Notes: a model not told the origin generated them from the sequence alone. 64,000 nt of DNA from Gammaproteobacteria bacterium RIFCSPHIGHO2_12_FULL_37_14 (GCA_001801485.1 MGXV01000086.1:24553-88552); one strand, 5' to 3'; positions 45,635 to 55,833 are shown, counted from the first letter of the stretch. Numbers and translations are program-made.

Positions 45635-48361
45635 ATGCTGAATCGTATTTTCACAAATGTATTAGGTAGTCGCAATCAACGCGTATTACGCCGTCTATGG
45701 AAAAGTGTCGAACTAACTAATGCACTTGAGCCACCAATATCACTGTTAAGCGATGCTGAATTACACGCTAAAACTAGCGAATTTCGTCAGCGGCTTCAAA
45801 CAAAAACGAGTCTTGATGATTTATTACCTGAAGTGTTTGCCGTTGCTAGAGAAGCAGCAAAACGAACCCTGAACATGCGCCACTTTGATGTACAGCTGAT
45901 TGGCGGGATGGTATTGCATGGCGGAAATATTGCTGAAATGCGAACAGGTGAAGGTAAAACATTAGTAGCCACACTGGCGGCCTACTTAAATGCTTTACCA
46001 GGAAAAGGGGTACACATCGTTACAGTGAATGATTATCTCGCTAAACGAGATGCGGAATGGATGCGTCCTTTGTATGAGTTTTTAGGCTTAAGCATAGGAG
46101 TAAACCTTCATGGTATGAGTGCTCAAGAAAAACAACAAGCTTATGCGGCAGATATCACTTATGGTACCAATAATGAATTTGGATTTGATTATTTACGCGA
46201 CAACATGGTTTTCCACTTAAATGAAAAAGTTCAACGGGGACTCAATTATGCAATTGTAGATGAAGTCGATTCTATTTTAATTGATGAAGCACGTACCCCA
46301 CTCATTATTTCTGGAGCAGCAGAAGATAGTGTTGATTTGTATGTTGTCATAAACAATATTATTCCTAAACTAAAAAAACAAGAAGTCAAAGATGGTCCGG
46401 GAGATTATAGTTTAGATGAAAAATCCAAGCAGGCTTTTCTTACGGAAGAAGGCCATCAACATGTTGAAGAATTATTGGCAAGTACTAATTTATTGAAAGC
46501 GGGTGAAAGTCTTTATGACGCACATAATATTTTGCTTATGCATCACATCTATGCAGGGCTAAGAGCACATACTCTATTCAACCGAGATATCGATTATATT
46601 GTGCAACAGGATGAAGTGGTGATTGTTGATGAGCATACTGGTCGAACGATGCCAGGAAGACGCTGGTCAGATGGTTTACATCAAGCGATTGAGGCAAAAG
46701 AGCAAGTAAAAATTAATCAAGAAAATCAAACGCTAGCCTCGATTACCTTTCAAAATTATTTCCGTCTCTATAACAAATTAGCTGGAATGACGGGTACAGC
46801 AGATACTGAGGCCTACGAATTTCAGCAAATTTATGGTTTAGAGGTTAATGTTATTCCAACACATAAACCAATGGTGAGAAATGATTTCCCGGATTTGGTT
46901 TATATGTCTGCAGAGGAAAAATTTGCAGCGATTGTCGCAGATATCAAAGTGACTCACAACCATCAACAACCTATTTTAGTGGGAACAACATCGATAGAAA
47001 CATCAGAATATTTATCCAATTTATTGAAGCATGAAACCATTCCACATCAGGTATTAAATGCAAAATTTCATGAGAAGGAAGCACAAATTGTTTCAGAAGC
47101 AGGACGACCAGGGGCAGTGACAATTGCTACTAATATGGCGGGTCGTGGAACGGATATTGTACTTGGCGGTAATCTAGAAGCTGAGCTGAAAGCATTGAAT
47201 CAACCTAGCGCCGAAGAGATTGTACAACGTAAGAAAAATTGGCATGAGCGACATGAGCAGGTAGTAAAATCTGGCGGTTTATATGTGTTAGGAACAGAGC
47301 GACATGAATCTCGTCGTATCGATAATCAATTGCGAGGACGTTCTGGACGTCAAGGCGATCCTGGTAAATCACGGTTTTATCTTTCATTGCAAGATAATTT
47401 ATTACGTATTTTTGGTGGCGAGCGCTTGAATGCGATTATGCAGCGCATTGGTATGGATAAAGGGGTGGCATTAGAGTCTCGCATGCTCTCAAGAAGCATT
47501 GAAAATGCTCAGCGTAAAGTTGAAGCTTATAATTTCGATATGCGTAAGCAATTACTGGAATATGATGATGTTGCTAATGAGCAACGTAAGGTAATTTATC
47601 ATCAGCGAGATAGTTTATTAGCAGCAGAACATATTACAGATACTATCGTAGATATGAGTGAATCAGTGATTGATCAAGTTGTTAATATGCATATGCCAGT
47701 TCATAGCATGGAAGAAGAGTGGGATATTCCTCAGCTCGAAAAATCATTGGCCAATGATTTTAATTTGCACTTACCCATACAAGCATGGCTGGATCAAGAC
47801 AAGATGATGCAGGCCGAGATTATTAAAGAGCGAATTCAAGCTGCATTTAAAGAAGCCTATCAAGCAAAAGAAACACAAATTGGCTCAACTATCATGCGAC
47901 AATTTGAGAAAGCTGTTACTTTGCAAACATTAGATATTGCTTGGCGTGAGCATTTAGCCGCAATGGATTATTTACGCCAGGGTATTCATTTGCGCGGGTA
48001 TGCTCAAAAAAATCCAAAGCAAGAATACAAGCGTGAATCATTCGAATTATTTGCTCAATTACTAGATAAAATTTATTACGATGTTATTTCTTCATTGAGT
48101 AAATTTGAAGTAAAAGTAGAACAAGATATTGCACAGATAGAAGCAAAGCGTCGGCAAGCATTGAATCAACAGCAAATTGAATATCAACATACTGCTGTCG
48201 ATACCTTTCATCATCCCAAGGAACCTGTTGAAGCACTATCTCAATCTGTCGTTTCCCCACCTCTACCATTTATTCGCGGTGTTCCCAAAGTGGGTCGTAA
48301 TAGTCCCTGTACCTGTGGATCAGGGAAAAAATATAAGCATTGTCACGGTAGATTAGAATAA
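45635..48361 (+). CDS. secA: Preprotein translocase ATPase SecA
   Basis: SecA drives proteins through SecYEG. The ATG at 45635 gives 908 residues starting [20 protein letters not shown], as in the family; an upstream TTG (45626) is less likely. The ATPase shows [37 protein letters not shown] and [11 protein letters not shown]. The helical scaffold and the zinc tail [14 protein letters not shown] are intact. mutT starts 3 bp after its stop, suggesting cotranscription. Confidence 0.98.
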   Translation: MLNRIFTNVLGSRNQRVLRRLWKSVELTNALEPPISLLSDAELHAKTSEFRQRLQTKTSLDDLLPEVFAVAREAAKRTLNMRHFDVQLIGGMVLHGGNIAEMRTGEGKTLVATLAAYLNALPGKGVHIVTVNDYLAKRDAEWMRPLYEFLGLSIGVNLHGMSAQEKQQAYAADITYGTNNEFGFDYLRDNMVFHLNEKVQRGLNYAIVDEVDSILIDEARTPLIISGAAEDSVDLYVVINNIIPKLKKQEVKDGPGDYSLDEKSKQAFLTEEGHQHVEELLASTNLLKAGESLYDAHNILLMHHIYAGLRAHTLFNRDIDYIVQQDEVVIVDEHTGRTMPGRRWSDGLHQAIEAKEQVKINQENQTLASITFQNYFRLYNKLAGMTGTADTEAYEFQQIYGLEVNVIPTHKPMVRNDFPDLVYMSAEEKFAAIVADIKVTHNHQQPILVGTTSIETSEYLSNLLKHETIPHQVLNAKFHEKEAQIVSEAGRPGAVTIATNMAGRGTDIVLGGNLEAELKALNQPSAEEIVQRKKNWHERHEQVVKSGGLYVLGTERHESRRIDNQLRGRSGRQGDPGKSRFYLSLQDNLLRIFGGERLNAIMQRIGMDKGVALESRMLSRSIENAQRKVEAYNFDMRKQLLEYDDVANEQRKVIYHQRDSLLAAEHITDTIVDMSESVIDQVVNMHMPVHSMEEEWDIPQLEKSLANDFNLHLPIQAWLDQDKMMQAEIIKERIQAAFKEAYQAKETQIGSTIMRQFEKAVTLQTLDIAWREHLAAMDYLRQGIHLRGYAQKNPKQEYKRESFELFAQLLDKIYYDVISSLSKFEVKVEQDIAQIEAKRRQALNQQQIEYQHTAVDTFHHPKEPVEALSQSVVSPPLPFIRGVPKVGRNSPCTCGSGKKYKHCHGRLE

Positions 48362-48364
48362 AAA

Positions 48365-48793
48365 ATGGAAGCTCAGCTCATTAAAGTTGCTGTAGGCATC
48401 ATTCAACATGAAAATACAATACTGGTTGCCCAACGGCCACACGATAAGCCATATAGCGGTTATTGGGAATTTCCAGGTGGAAAAATCGAACCATATGAAA
48501 CGAGTGAAGCAGCATTAAAACGTGAATTGCATGAAGAATTAGGAATTGAAGTCATCAGCACAAAATTTTGGTTTCAACATCCGCATTTTTATCCTGATAA
48601 AGCAGTATTACTCGACATATGGCGTATGATTTCATTTAATGGGGAGCTGTATGGTAGAGAAAATCAAATACTTCGTTGGGTGACTTATCCGGAATTATTG
48701 TCTCTTCGCTTGTTAGAAGGAAATAAGGGTATTCTGAAGCACTTTGAGCAAGACGCTAACGCGATTGCGAATAATATTCGATTGTTTTATTGA
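48365..48793 (+). CDS. mutT: Nudix hydrolase MutT (8-oxo-dGTPase)
   Basis: MutT removes 8-oxo-dGTP from the nucleotide pool to prevent A-T to C-G changes. The 142-residue protein has the Nudix box beginning GKIEPYETSEAALKRELHEE, and the substrate-side LVAQRPHDKPYSGYWEFPGG. Length is close to E. coli MutT (129). It follows secA directly, a common order. Its last 38 bases overlap the convergent rfbB. Confidence 0.93.
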   Translation: MEAQLIKVAVGIIQHENTILVAQRPHDKPYSGYWEFPGGKIEPYETSEAALKRELHEELGIEVISTKFWFQHPHFYPDKAVLLDIWRMISFNGELYGRENQILRWVTYPELLSLRLLEGNKGILKHFEQDANAIANNIRLFY

Positions 48794-49784
48794 TTCCTGC
48801 TTCCATAGAAACTAGTGGAAGCCAATTCAGTTCTGTTTTGATTTTATGGCTATCGATGGCATAGCGAAAATCATGTCCTGGTCTATCAGTCACATAATTT
48901 AGGAGAGCTTGATAAGCAATTTTATTTGGTACATGTTTCTCCATTTGTTCACAAATATATTGAGCAAGAGTAATGTTTTCCCACTCATTATCACCTCCCA
49001 TATTATATGTTTCGCCAATTTTTCCATTTTTTAAAATAGCTAAAATTCCACTGCAATGATCATCAACATACAGCCAATCTCGAATATTTTTTCCATTTCC
49101 ATAGATGGGGATAGTCTGTTTTGCTAAACAGGAATGAATAATAGTTGGAATAAATTTTTCAGCATGTTGGCGGGGACCATAATTATTGGAGCAATGAGAT
49201 AAAGTGATGGGTAAGCCATAGGTATGATAATAAGCAAATACTAAATGATCTGATCCTGCTTTAGTCGCAGAGTATGGCGAGCGTGGTTGATAAGTCGTTT
49301 GTTCATTGAAAGGTTTGTCAGCAGATTTTAATGATCCATACACTTCATCTGTTGAAATATGGTGAAAACGGCACTGTGTCATGGAACGATTTTCTACTGT
49401 AAACCACTGTTGACGGGCTGCTTCAAGTAAAGTAAATGTTCCTAAAAGATTGGTTTCAACAAAAGAATTGGGCTCGGTAATGGAGCGATCAACATGGCTT
49501 TCAGCTGCGAAATGAACAATTGTATCGATAGAATAATTTCGTAAAATCTGATGGACCAAATTGCTATCAATGATATCGCCTTGGCAAAAATGGTAACGGT
49601 TAGGAGAATCTAAATTTTTTAAATTAGTGAGCGAACCTGCGTAAGTTAATTTATCGATATTAATAATTTTTATAGTGGGCTCATGCATTAAAACATAGCG
49701 AATAAAGTTGGACCCGATAAATCCAGCCCCGCCAGTCACAAGCATATGATGCGATTGGTAGTGATTCATTTGCCTTTGACTCAT
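48756..49784 (-). CDS. rfbB: dTDP-glucose 4,6-dehydratase
   Basis: RfbB (RmlB) is the second enzyme of dTDP-L-rhamnose synthesis. The 342-residue short-chain dehydrogenase has the NAD loop LVTGGAGFIGSNFIRY, HFAAESHVDRSI, the catalytic YSATKAGSDH Tyr-x3-Lys and RDWLYVDDHC. ATGs at 49784, 49769 and 49745 are in frame, and the exact start is unsure. It is separated from rfbDCA by a ZIP-like gene on the other strand. Its end overlaps mutT. Confidence 0.95.
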   Translation of the reverse strand: MSQRQMNHYQSHHMLVTGGAGFIGSNFIRYVLMHEPTIKIINIDKLTYAGSLTNLKNLDSPNRYHFCQGDIIDSNLVHQILRNYSIDTIVHFAAESHVDRSITEPNSFVETNLLGTFTLLEAARQQWFTVENRSMTQCRFHHISTDEVYGSLKSADKPFNEQTTYQPRSPYSATKAGSDHLVFAYYHTYGLPITLSHCSNNYGPRQHAEKFIPTIIHSCLAKQTIPIYGNGKNIRDWLYVDDHCSGILAILKNGKIGETYNMGGDNEWENITLAQYICEQMEKHVPNKIAYQALLNYVTDRPGHDFRYAIDSHKIKTELNWLPLVSMEAGINKTIEYYSQSR

Positions 49785-49860
49785 GTTATACTATTTTCTT
49801 GTCCAAGTTTGGCGTTAGGGCGGCATCAGTGTCAAGAGTTTTATCTATAAGGAATTGGCT

Positions 49861-50577
49861 ATGAATCTGACCGTATTTGAAATAACTCTGTATGCTTTAA
49901 TTCCCGGTATCTGTATGGTAATTGGTGGTCTCGTTGGTACGATATATTCCTTTGGTGTAAAGAGCAAAAACATGACGCAACATTTAGTTGCAGGTATCGT
50001 GTTCGGTGCTGTTTCTGTTGATTTGTTGCCAAAAATTTTAGATAGTAAATCTCCTTTGACAGTGGCAATAGGTTTTGTCGTGGGAGTAGTGCTGATGCTT
50101 TCACTAATGCAATTTACCAAACAAATGGAACATATGTCACTCAAAAGCAAATTGCCCATGGGATTACTATTAGCCGTTTGGGTTGATGTTTTTGTGGATG
50201 GTTTATTAGTGGGAATTTCATTTGTAGCCGGAGAAGATAGCGGTATTTTAATCACAATAGCGCTGAGTGCTTGTTTGCTTTTTTTAGGAATTTCTACAGC
50301 GATGGTTTTGAAAGATCGTTTAGTTGGTTTAACACAAAGCATGGGTTGGCTTATTTTTATTTCTATCATGATGCCAGTTGGTGCATGGGTTGGCGCTTCT
50401 CTAATGAATTCAGTTCCACAAACTTGGATGGTTGAGTTTTTGGCTTTTGGTGTTGCTGCTCTTCTTTATTTAGGTGCCGAAGAGCTTTTGGTGGAAGCAC
50501 ATGAAGGCGAAGATTCTGCCTTGATTACTTCATCTTTTTTTCTTGGATTTCTCGCTATTTTACTTTTAAAGTTATAG
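49861..50577 (+). CDS. ZIP-like metal transporter family membrane protein
   Basis: The 238-residue protein has seven or eight hydrophobic segments and resembles ZIP divalent-metal transporters. Around residues 105-125 it has VWVDVFVDGLLVGISF where ZIPs carry HNFxDG-type metal ligands, and a late GAEELLVEAHEG recalls the second metal site. Some canonical His ligands are replaced by Asp or Glu, so metal and direction are uncertain. TAAGGAATT precedes the ATG at 49861. It sits between rfbB and rfbD, on the opposite strand. Confidence 0.72.
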   Translation: MNLTVFEITLYALIPGICMVIGGLVGTIYSFGVKSKNMTQHLVAGIVFGAVSVDLLPKILDSKSPLTVAIGFVVGVVLMLSLMQFTKQMEHMSLKSKLPMGLLLAVWVDVFVDGLLVGISFVAGEDSGILITIALSACLLFLGISTAMVLKDRLVGLTQSMGWLIFISIMMPVGAWVGASLMNSVPQTWMVEFLAFGVAALLYLGAEELLVEAHEGEDSALITSSFFLGFLAILLLKL

Positions 50578-50598
50578 CCTTTATTCCACAGGCTATCA
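50574..50598. terminator. Bidirectional terminator between the ZIP gene and rfbD
   Basis: ATAGCCT (50574-50580) and AGGCTAT (50590-50596) form a perfect 7-bp stem with a 9-nt loop. A T run (CATTTTTG) follows on the plus strand. The stem covers the stop codons of both convergent genes. Confidence 0.7.
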
Positions 50599-51492
50599 TT
50601 TTTGTTGCGCACAAAAATAAATTATTGATGAGAGATGCTGATCCCAAGAAGATTGGGTAATGCCGTAATCATTATAAATTTTATTGCAATTTAAGACAGA
50701 ATATGCAGGACGTTTAGCTAAAGCAGTATATTGTGCGCTCGTCATGCCATCTATCTGTTTAACGGATAATAACAAATCTTTTTTTGCTGTTTCTATAATA
50801 GCAATGGCAAAATCATACCAAGAAGTTGGTTGAAGATTACAATAATGATAGGTACCCCAATATCGCAATGTTTTTATCAGAGTAAAACACATAGTTGCAA
50901 CATCATTAGCATCAGTTGGACAAGTGATTTGATCTCTTACAATTTGCAATTTATCTTTTTTTATTGCTAAATGAAGTATGGTTTTCAAAAAATTATTTCC
51001 ATATTCGCTAAATAAACCGCTGATTCGTAGAATAATATGGCGCTGTACATGATTGCGTATCGCTTCTTCCCCTAAGTATTTACTCAAGCCATAGACATTT
51101 AGCGGATTAGCCGCATCGTTTTCATGATAAGCAAGTGTTTGTCTACCATCAAATATATAATCTGTAGAAAAATGTATTAAAGGAATTTGATTTTCTTCGC
51201 AAGCAATCGCAAGATTTTTTGCTCCACTATGATTAACCAATAGGGCAAGTTGATGTGCTTGTTCGGCTTTATCTACAGCTGTGTAAGCTGCGGTATTAAT
51301 CACCACATCAGGCTGATGCAATTGAATTGCTTGCTGAATAGAGGATGGCGTGGTGATGTCCAATTCGTTTTTTGAACAAATCGTTAATGCATGCTGATGA
51401 GCGAGAGGATGATGTCGTAATGCCGAAGCTAATTGACCTTGTCCGCCGGTAATGAGTAATTTAAGTGAACAATTGTTCAAGTGAAACCTCAT
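50596..51492 (-). CDS. rfbD: dTDP-4-dehydrorhamnose reductase
   Basis: RfbD (RmlD) performs the last step to dTDP-L-rhamnose. The 298-residue protein has the nucleotide loop LLITGGQGQLASAL, INTAAYTAVDKAE, FSTDYIFDG and the YGLSK Tyr-x3-Lys pair. The ATG at 51492 lies inside the rfbC end. A TTG four codons later (51480) has GAGG at good spacing and may be the true start. rfbC and rfbA lie upstream in the same direction. Confidence 0.94.
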   Translation of the reverse strand: MRFHLNNCSLKLLITGGQGQLASALRHHPLAHQHALTICSKNELDITTPSSIQQAIQLHQPDVVINTAAYTAVDKAEQAHQLALLVNHSGAKNLAIACEENQIPLIHFSTDYIFDGRQTLAYHENDAANPLNVYGLSKYLGEEAIRNHVQRHIILRISGLFSEYGNNFLKTILHLAIKKDKLQIVRDQITCPTDANDVATMCFTLIKTLRYWGTYHYCNLQPTSWYDFAIAIIETAKKDLLLSVKQIDGMTSAQYTALAKRPAYSVLNCNKIYNDYGITQSSWDQHLSSIIYFCAQQK

Positions 51493-52006
51493 GTAGCATC
51501 GGAAGCATTTGATCTTTAGGCGATAGAAGGGGTTTTTTCAGTGGCCAAGGAATTTTTAAATGCGGGTCATTCCAAATAATTCCATGTTCATTTGTTGGGA
51601 TATAAACATCAGTACATTTGTAATGCACATCCGCCAAGGGTGTGAGCACACAAAAACCATGAGCAAAACCGGGTGGAACATAGATTTGTGTATGATTTTC
51701 CTCACTGAGTACGATGCTATACCATTGGCCAAAAGTAGGCGAGTTCACTCGAATATCTAAAGCAATATCCAAAATTTCACCATGTGTTACCCAAATTAAT
51801 TTACCTTGAGGATTGGGTAATTGATAATGCAATCCTCGCAAAACATGTTGGTTTGAATGAGAGAGGTTGTCTTGTACAAAATGAGGAATGTTTAACTCAC
51901 TATAACGATGTTGATGATAGGATTCTAAAAAATAGCCGCGATCATCATTAAATAGTTTAGGTTGAATGATTATAAGACCACTGAGCGATGTGTTGAGAAT
52001 GTCCAT
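51461..52006 (-). CDS. rfbC: dTDP-4-dehydrorhamnose 3,5-epimerase
   Basis: RfbC (RmlC) epimerises the 4-keto sugar at C3 and C5. The 181-residue cupin has LIIQPKLFNDDRGYFLESY, DNLSHSNQHVLRGLHYQ with the catalytic histidine, GEILDIALDIRVNSPTFGQW and VPPGFAHGFCVL. Length matches the family. It starts 4 bp after rfbA and overlaps rfbD, so rfbA-rfbC-rfbD form one operon. Confidence 0.96.
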   Translation of the reverse strand: MDILNTSLSGLIIIQPKLFNDDRGYFLESYHQHRYSELNIPHFVQDNLSHSNQHVLRGLHYQLPNPQGKLIWVTHGEILDIALDIRVNSPTFGQWYSIVLSEENHTQIYVPPGFAHGFCVLTPLADVHYKCTDVYIPTNEHGIIWNDPHLKIPWPLKKPLLSPKDQMLPMLHEVSLEQLFT

Positions 52007-52010
52007 AGTA

Positions 52011-52874
52011 TTAGGTAACCAAATCTAGTAAATATTGACCGTAGCCACTTTTGCATTGCGTGATGGCAAGCATTTCAAGTTGCTCTGAAGTAATGAATCC
52101 CATGCGCCAAGCGATTTCTTCTGGGCTACCAATTTTTAAACCTTGTCGTTGCTCAAGTGTATGGATAAAATTCGCTGCTTCTAGCATGGATTGATGTGTT
52201 CCTGTATCTAACCATGCAATGCCGCGCCCTAATTTTTCAACCTGTAAAGTATTTGCTTTAAGATAATAATTATTGATATCGGTAATCTCTAATTCTCCCC
52301 GTGCAGATGGTTTTAATCCTTTAGCAATATCAACTACCTGTTTATCGTAAAAATAAAGACCAATGACTGCATAATGAGAGCTCGGATTAATTGGTTTTTC
52401 AATGATCTCAATGGGTTTTTCTTCTGGATTAAAAAAAATGATTCCATAGCGTGATGGATCAGAAACATAATAACCAAATATAGTCGCACCGCTTGCTTGG
52501 TTGGTCGCTTTTTGTAATTTTTCTGATAAGCCATCACCATACAAAATATTGTCGCCAAGAATGAGGCAACTTGAAGAATTATCAATAAAGGATTCACTGA
52601 GTAGAAAAGCTTGCGCGATTCCTTCTGGTTTAGATTGTGTTGTGTAAGATAAATGAATACCCCATTGCGATCCATTTTTGAGTAATGCTTTAAATAAAGA
52701 TAATTCATGTGGCGTTGTAATGATGAGGATATCCCGAATTCCCGCGAGCAATAGAGTACAAAGAGGATAATAAATCATGGGTTTGTCATAAATAGGTAAT
52801 AATTGTTTATTAATGGATTGTGTTGCCGGATAAAGCCGTGTTCCCAATCCACCAGCTAAAATAATTCCTTTCAT
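52011..52874 (-). CDS. rfbA: Glucose-1-phosphate thymidylyltransferase
   Basis: RfbA (RmlA) makes dTDP-glucose from dTTP and glucose-1-phosphate, the first step to rhamnose. The ATG at 52874 gives 287 residues, with GAGG upstream, and begins with the signature [30 protein letters not shown], the ILGDNILYG substrate site, [13 protein letters not shown] and [13 protein letters not shown] are intact. It heads the rfbACD operon, divergent from the family 2 glycosyltransferase. Confidence 0.97.
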   Translation of the reverse strand: MKGIILAGGLGTRLYPATQSINKQLLPIYDKPMIYYPLCTLLLAGIRDILIITTPHELSLFKALLKNGSQWGIHLSYTTQSKPEGIAQAFLLSESFIDNSSSCLILGDNILYGDGLSEKLQKATNQASGATIFGYYVSDPSRYGIIFFNPEEKPIEIIEKPINPSSHYAVIGLYFYDKQVVDIAKGLKPSARGELEITDINNYYLKANTLQVEKLGRGIAWLDTGTHQSMLEAANFIHTLEQRQGLKIGSPEEIAWRMGFITSEQLEMLAITQCKSGYGQYLLDLVT

Positions 52875-52952
52875 AAAATGAACCTCTAGGGTTTTAGCAA
52901 GAGACATATTATAATCGTTACCAGGGTAAACTCAAACCAGGAGTAATAAAGA

Positions 52953-53771
52953 TTGGGAACGATGCAACCATTAGTAACTATTTTGATCCCAAATTTTAAA
53001 ACTTTGGAATTAACCAAACTCTGTTTACGTCTTTTACGAAAACACACGGATCTTAATAAAGCCAATATTATTGTTATCGATAATGATTCTCGAGATGCCT
53101 CGCTGGATTATCTAAAAACACTTTCCTGGATCAATTTGCTGGAACGTAAAGCAATTCCTGGCGAATCACCTACCCAATCTCATTCGAGGGCACTGGATCA
53201 AGCTTTAGCCTATGTCACAACGCCCTACGTATTATCTATTCACACAGATACATTAGTGAAACATTCTGGATGGCTGGAGTTTCTGATTACACAGATGGAA
53301 AAAGATCCTCATATCGCTGGTGTTGGTTCATGGAAATTAGAGTTGAAGCCTAGTTGGCGGCAAATTCTAAAATGGATAGAACACAGTACTCAGCGAATTT
53401 ATTATGCAATGATCGGCAAAAAAAACCATGGCTTGCAGGGAATAGGTACTAATTATTATTATTTACGAAGTCACTGTGCGATGTATCGTACTCAGCTGAT
53501 TAAAAAATTAAATTTGCATTTTTCTGACGGTGATAGGGTTGCTGGTAAAGATATGCATAAAAAATTAACTGATGTTGGATATAAAATGGTGTTTTTGCCT
53601 TCAGGAACGCTGATTCGTTATCTAGAACATATTAATCATGCGACTACGGTATTGAATCCGCATCTTAGTACCCGTACAAGCAGTGTTGATAAGGGCATGC
53701 AACGGATTGAAAAAAGTTTGGAACGAATGAATGCGCGAGCGATTTTACAAGACGCTAGTTTGGATAGGTAG
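52953..53771 (+). CDS. Family 2 (GT-A) glycosyltransferase
   Basis: The 272-residue protein has a GT-A fold: VTILIPNFKTLELTKLCL at the N-terminus, the IIVIDNDSRDAS nucleotide loop, and IHTDTLV as a DxD-like metal motif. The C-terminus is basic and helical. A rhamnosyl or other surface-sugar transfer is likely from its place beside rfbA. The TTG at 52953 has AGGAG 9 nt upstream; ATG 52962 is an alternative. Its stop abuts the convergent parB stop. Confidence 0.85.
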   Translation: MGTMQPLVTILIPNFKTLELTKLCLRLLRKHTDLNKANIIVIDNDSRDASLDYLKTLSWINLLERKAIPGESPTQSHSRALDQALAYVTTPYVLSIHTDTLVKHSGWLEFLITQMEKDPHIAGVGSWKLELKPSWRQILKWIEHSTQRIYYAMIGKKNHGLQGIGTNYYYLRSHCAMYRTQLIKKLNLHFSDGDRVAGKDMHKKLTDVGYKMVFLPSGTLIRYLEHINHATTVLNPHLSTRTSSVDKGMQRIEKSLERMNARAILQDASLDR

Positions 53772-54596
53772 CTAGTACTTGGTATCTTGCTTAAAACCAA
53801 TACGATCAAAATGACCTTCTAATTCATCAATATTATTGAAGCGAATTTGTAAATAACCACCACCACGTTCTTCGTATTCGATAGCAACACGATTACCAAC
53901 ATGTTCTGAAAGTGCTATTTCTAATTTTTTGATGTTTGCATCTTCATAAAGATTTGGATTGGTTTGATCAGTTTGTTGTAATTTTTTCGCTTCTATCTCC
54001 ATTTTGCGAACATTCCAACCTTTCTGCACACAGCGTTCGGCAAGCTCGATTTGTTGATGGATAGGAAGCCCGGCAATAATTTTTCCATGCCCCTCTGAAA
54101 GTTGATCATTAATCAGCATCTGTTGTATACGCGGATCGAGTTTTAATAATCGGAGAGCATTGGTAATCACCGTTCGTGATTTGCCTACGGATGCTGCTAC
54201 TTCTTCATGTAAATATTGGAATTCATCAATCAAACGTTGATATGCTTGAGCTTCTTCAATAGGATTTAAATCGGCGCGGCTAATATTCTCAATGATGGAT
54301 GCTTGTAATGTTTGTTCATCTGAATATGAGTAGACTAAACAGCTTACTTCTGTAAAACCAGCTAATTGAGCAGCGCGCCATCGTCTTTCACCAGCGACAA
54401 TCTCGTATTTGCCATCTGGTTTAGGTCTGACAACAATCGGTTGTAATAATCCATCCGTGCTTTTGATAGAATCGGCTAATTCTTGAATTTTAACAGGATT
54501 AAATAATTTACGCGGTTGGTGTTTCCCTTGGATCAGTAAATCCACAGAAATTTGTTGTAAGATTGATTTACGTTTTGTCATAAAAATTTTCGTCAC
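53772..54596 (-). CDS. parB: ParB/Spo0J family DNA-binding protein
   Basis: ParB proteins bind parS sites, clamp DNA with CTP and help chromosome partition. The 274-residue protein has the N-terminal Box I region QPRKLFNPVKIQELADSI, the CTP motif EIVAGERRWRAAQLAG, ASIIENISRADLNPIEEA and the HTH around VAASVGKSRTVITNALRLL. A C-terminal dimer domain follows. No parA is adjacent and no parS was seen by eye, so this may be a second, stand-alone ParB. An ATG at 54581 is an alternative start. Confidence 0.9.
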   Translation of the reverse strand: MTKIFMTKRKSILQQISVDLLIQGKHQPRKLFNPVKIQELADSIKSTDGLLQPIVVRPKPDGKYEIVAGERRWRAAQLAGFTEVSCLVYSYSDEQTLQASIIENISRADLNPIEEAQAYQRLIDEFQYLHEEVAASVGKSRTVITNALRLLKLDPRIQQMLINDQLSEGHGKIIAGLPIHQQIELAERCVQKGWNVRKMEIEAKKLQQTDQTNPNLYEDANIKKLEIALSEHVGNRVAIEYEERGGGYLQIRFNNIDELEGHFDRIGFKQDTKY

Positions 54597-54671
54597 TCCT
54601 CAGGGCAATCACGTAATGCCGCTATACGGCTCCTTGGTACGAACGGTTCAGTTCACTCATTAAAATACTAA

Positions 54672-54745
54672 TCGGGGTGACAGGATTCGAACCTGCGACT
54701 TCTGCCTCCCGAAGACAGCGCTCTACCAAGCTGAGCTACACCCCG
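54672..54745 (-). tRNA. tRNA-Pro (anticodon CGG)
   Basis: The minus strand folds as a cloverleaf: acceptor CGGGGTG/CACCCCG, D arm with AGCTCAGCTTGGTAGAGC, anticodon stem CTGTC/GGCAG with loop TTCGGGA (anticodon CGG) and T arm CAGGTTCGAATCCTG. The CCA end is not encoded (ATTA follows the acceptor), unlike tRNA-Gln in this window. Confidence 0.95.
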
Positions 54746-54762
54746 AATCTCATTCGTATCTA

Positions 54763-55731
54763 TTAATATGTTCTTTCAATCACAAAATCGCATAATTTTT
54801 CCAGTGCATTTTTGTAAGGAGAGGAAGAAATTTGAGATAATGCGATTTTTGCTTGTTGACTATAATGTTTTGCTATATCGGTAGTGTATGTGATTGCATT
54901 AGTAGATTCAATAATCTCGATAATGGCTTTAAGATCATGACTTGAACCTGATTGAATAGAGTTTTTCAGTAATTCTAATTCGTGGCTTTTACATTTACTC
55001 ATGGCAAATATAAGGGGCAAGGTTACTTTGCCTTCAGCAATATCTTGACCGATATTCTTACCAGTTTGTTCAGGGGATCGACTATAATCCAGGGCATCAT
55101 CTATCAATTGATAAGCTAATCCAAGATATAAACCATAATGAGACATGGCGGTAATTTTTTCATTGCTAGGTGTAGCAATAATTGCAGCGAGTTGTGCGGC
55201 TATTTCAAATAGCTTGGCTGTTTTACGTTGAATGATTTCAAAATAAAGTTTTTCGGTTGTATCGGGATTATGACAGTTGACTAACTGCATAATCTCACCT
55301 TCAGCAATGTAATGCGTCGCATGAGCAAAAATATCTAAGATAGTTTGATGTTTGAAATCAACAACAATTTGAAATGCGCGTGAATAAAGAAAATCGCCAA
55401 TGAGCACACTGGCATTGCTACCCCAGATAGTATGAGCAGTTTTATGACCTCGCCTTAAAGTTGAATGATCAACCACATCATCGTGTAATAATGTTGCTGT
55501 ATGAATTAATTCAATGACAGCAGCTAGTTCTATATGTTGTTTTCCTTGGTAAGATAAGGCCTGTGCGCTAAGAAGCAATATCATCGGACGAATACGTTTA
55601 CCGCCACAGGTCATCACATATTCAATGACTTCTCTAATAAGTGGTATGTCAGATTCAAGCCGCGAAACAATACATTGATCTGTCAATATCAGATCTTCAT
55701 TTAACAGAGAACGAATGGTTTCTAACAGCAT
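54763..55731 (-). CDS. ispB: Polyprenyl diphosphate synthase (octaprenyl type)
   Basis: IspB makes the long isoprenoid tail of ubiquinone and menaquinone. The 322-residue protein has GGKRIRP (43-49), the first aspartate motif HDDVVD (83-88) with the downstream RRGHKTAH, and the second motif LIDDALDY. The five-residue region before the first motif lacks two bulky residues of the short-chain enzymes, fitting a long product. Chain length cannot be fixed from sequence. tRNA-Pro lies just downstream, and der upstream. Confidence 0.93.
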   Translation of the reverse strand: MLLETIRSLLNEDLILTDQCIVSRLESDIPLIREVIEYVMTCGGKRIRPMILLLSAQALSYQGKQHIELAAVIELIHTATLLHDDVVDHSTLRRGHKTAHTIWGSNASVLIGDFLYSRAFQIVVDFKHQTILDIFAHATHYIAEGEIMQLVNCHNPDTTEKLYFEIIQRKTAKLFEIAAQLAAIIATPSNEKITAMSHYGLYLGLAYQLIDDALDYSRSPEQTGKNIGQDIAEGKVTLPLIFAMSKCKSHELELLKNSIQSGSSHDLKAIIEIIESTNAITYTTDIAKHYSQQAKIALSQISSSPYKNALEKLCDFVIERTY

Positions 55732-55833
55732 GTATATATCTCATTTTAATAACAATTACTTACATGCATCGTAGTGTCCTCTGAACGCACTGTCAAGTTA
55801 CTTGGGCAGATGTCCTGGGTTCTCATCGAACTC

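Noticed and set aside
49845..50369. 174-codon frame opposite the ZIP-like gene
   Set aside because: It is Thr/Pro/Ile-rich with no recognisable motif, and the plus-strand frame has consistent membrane segments and a ribosome site.
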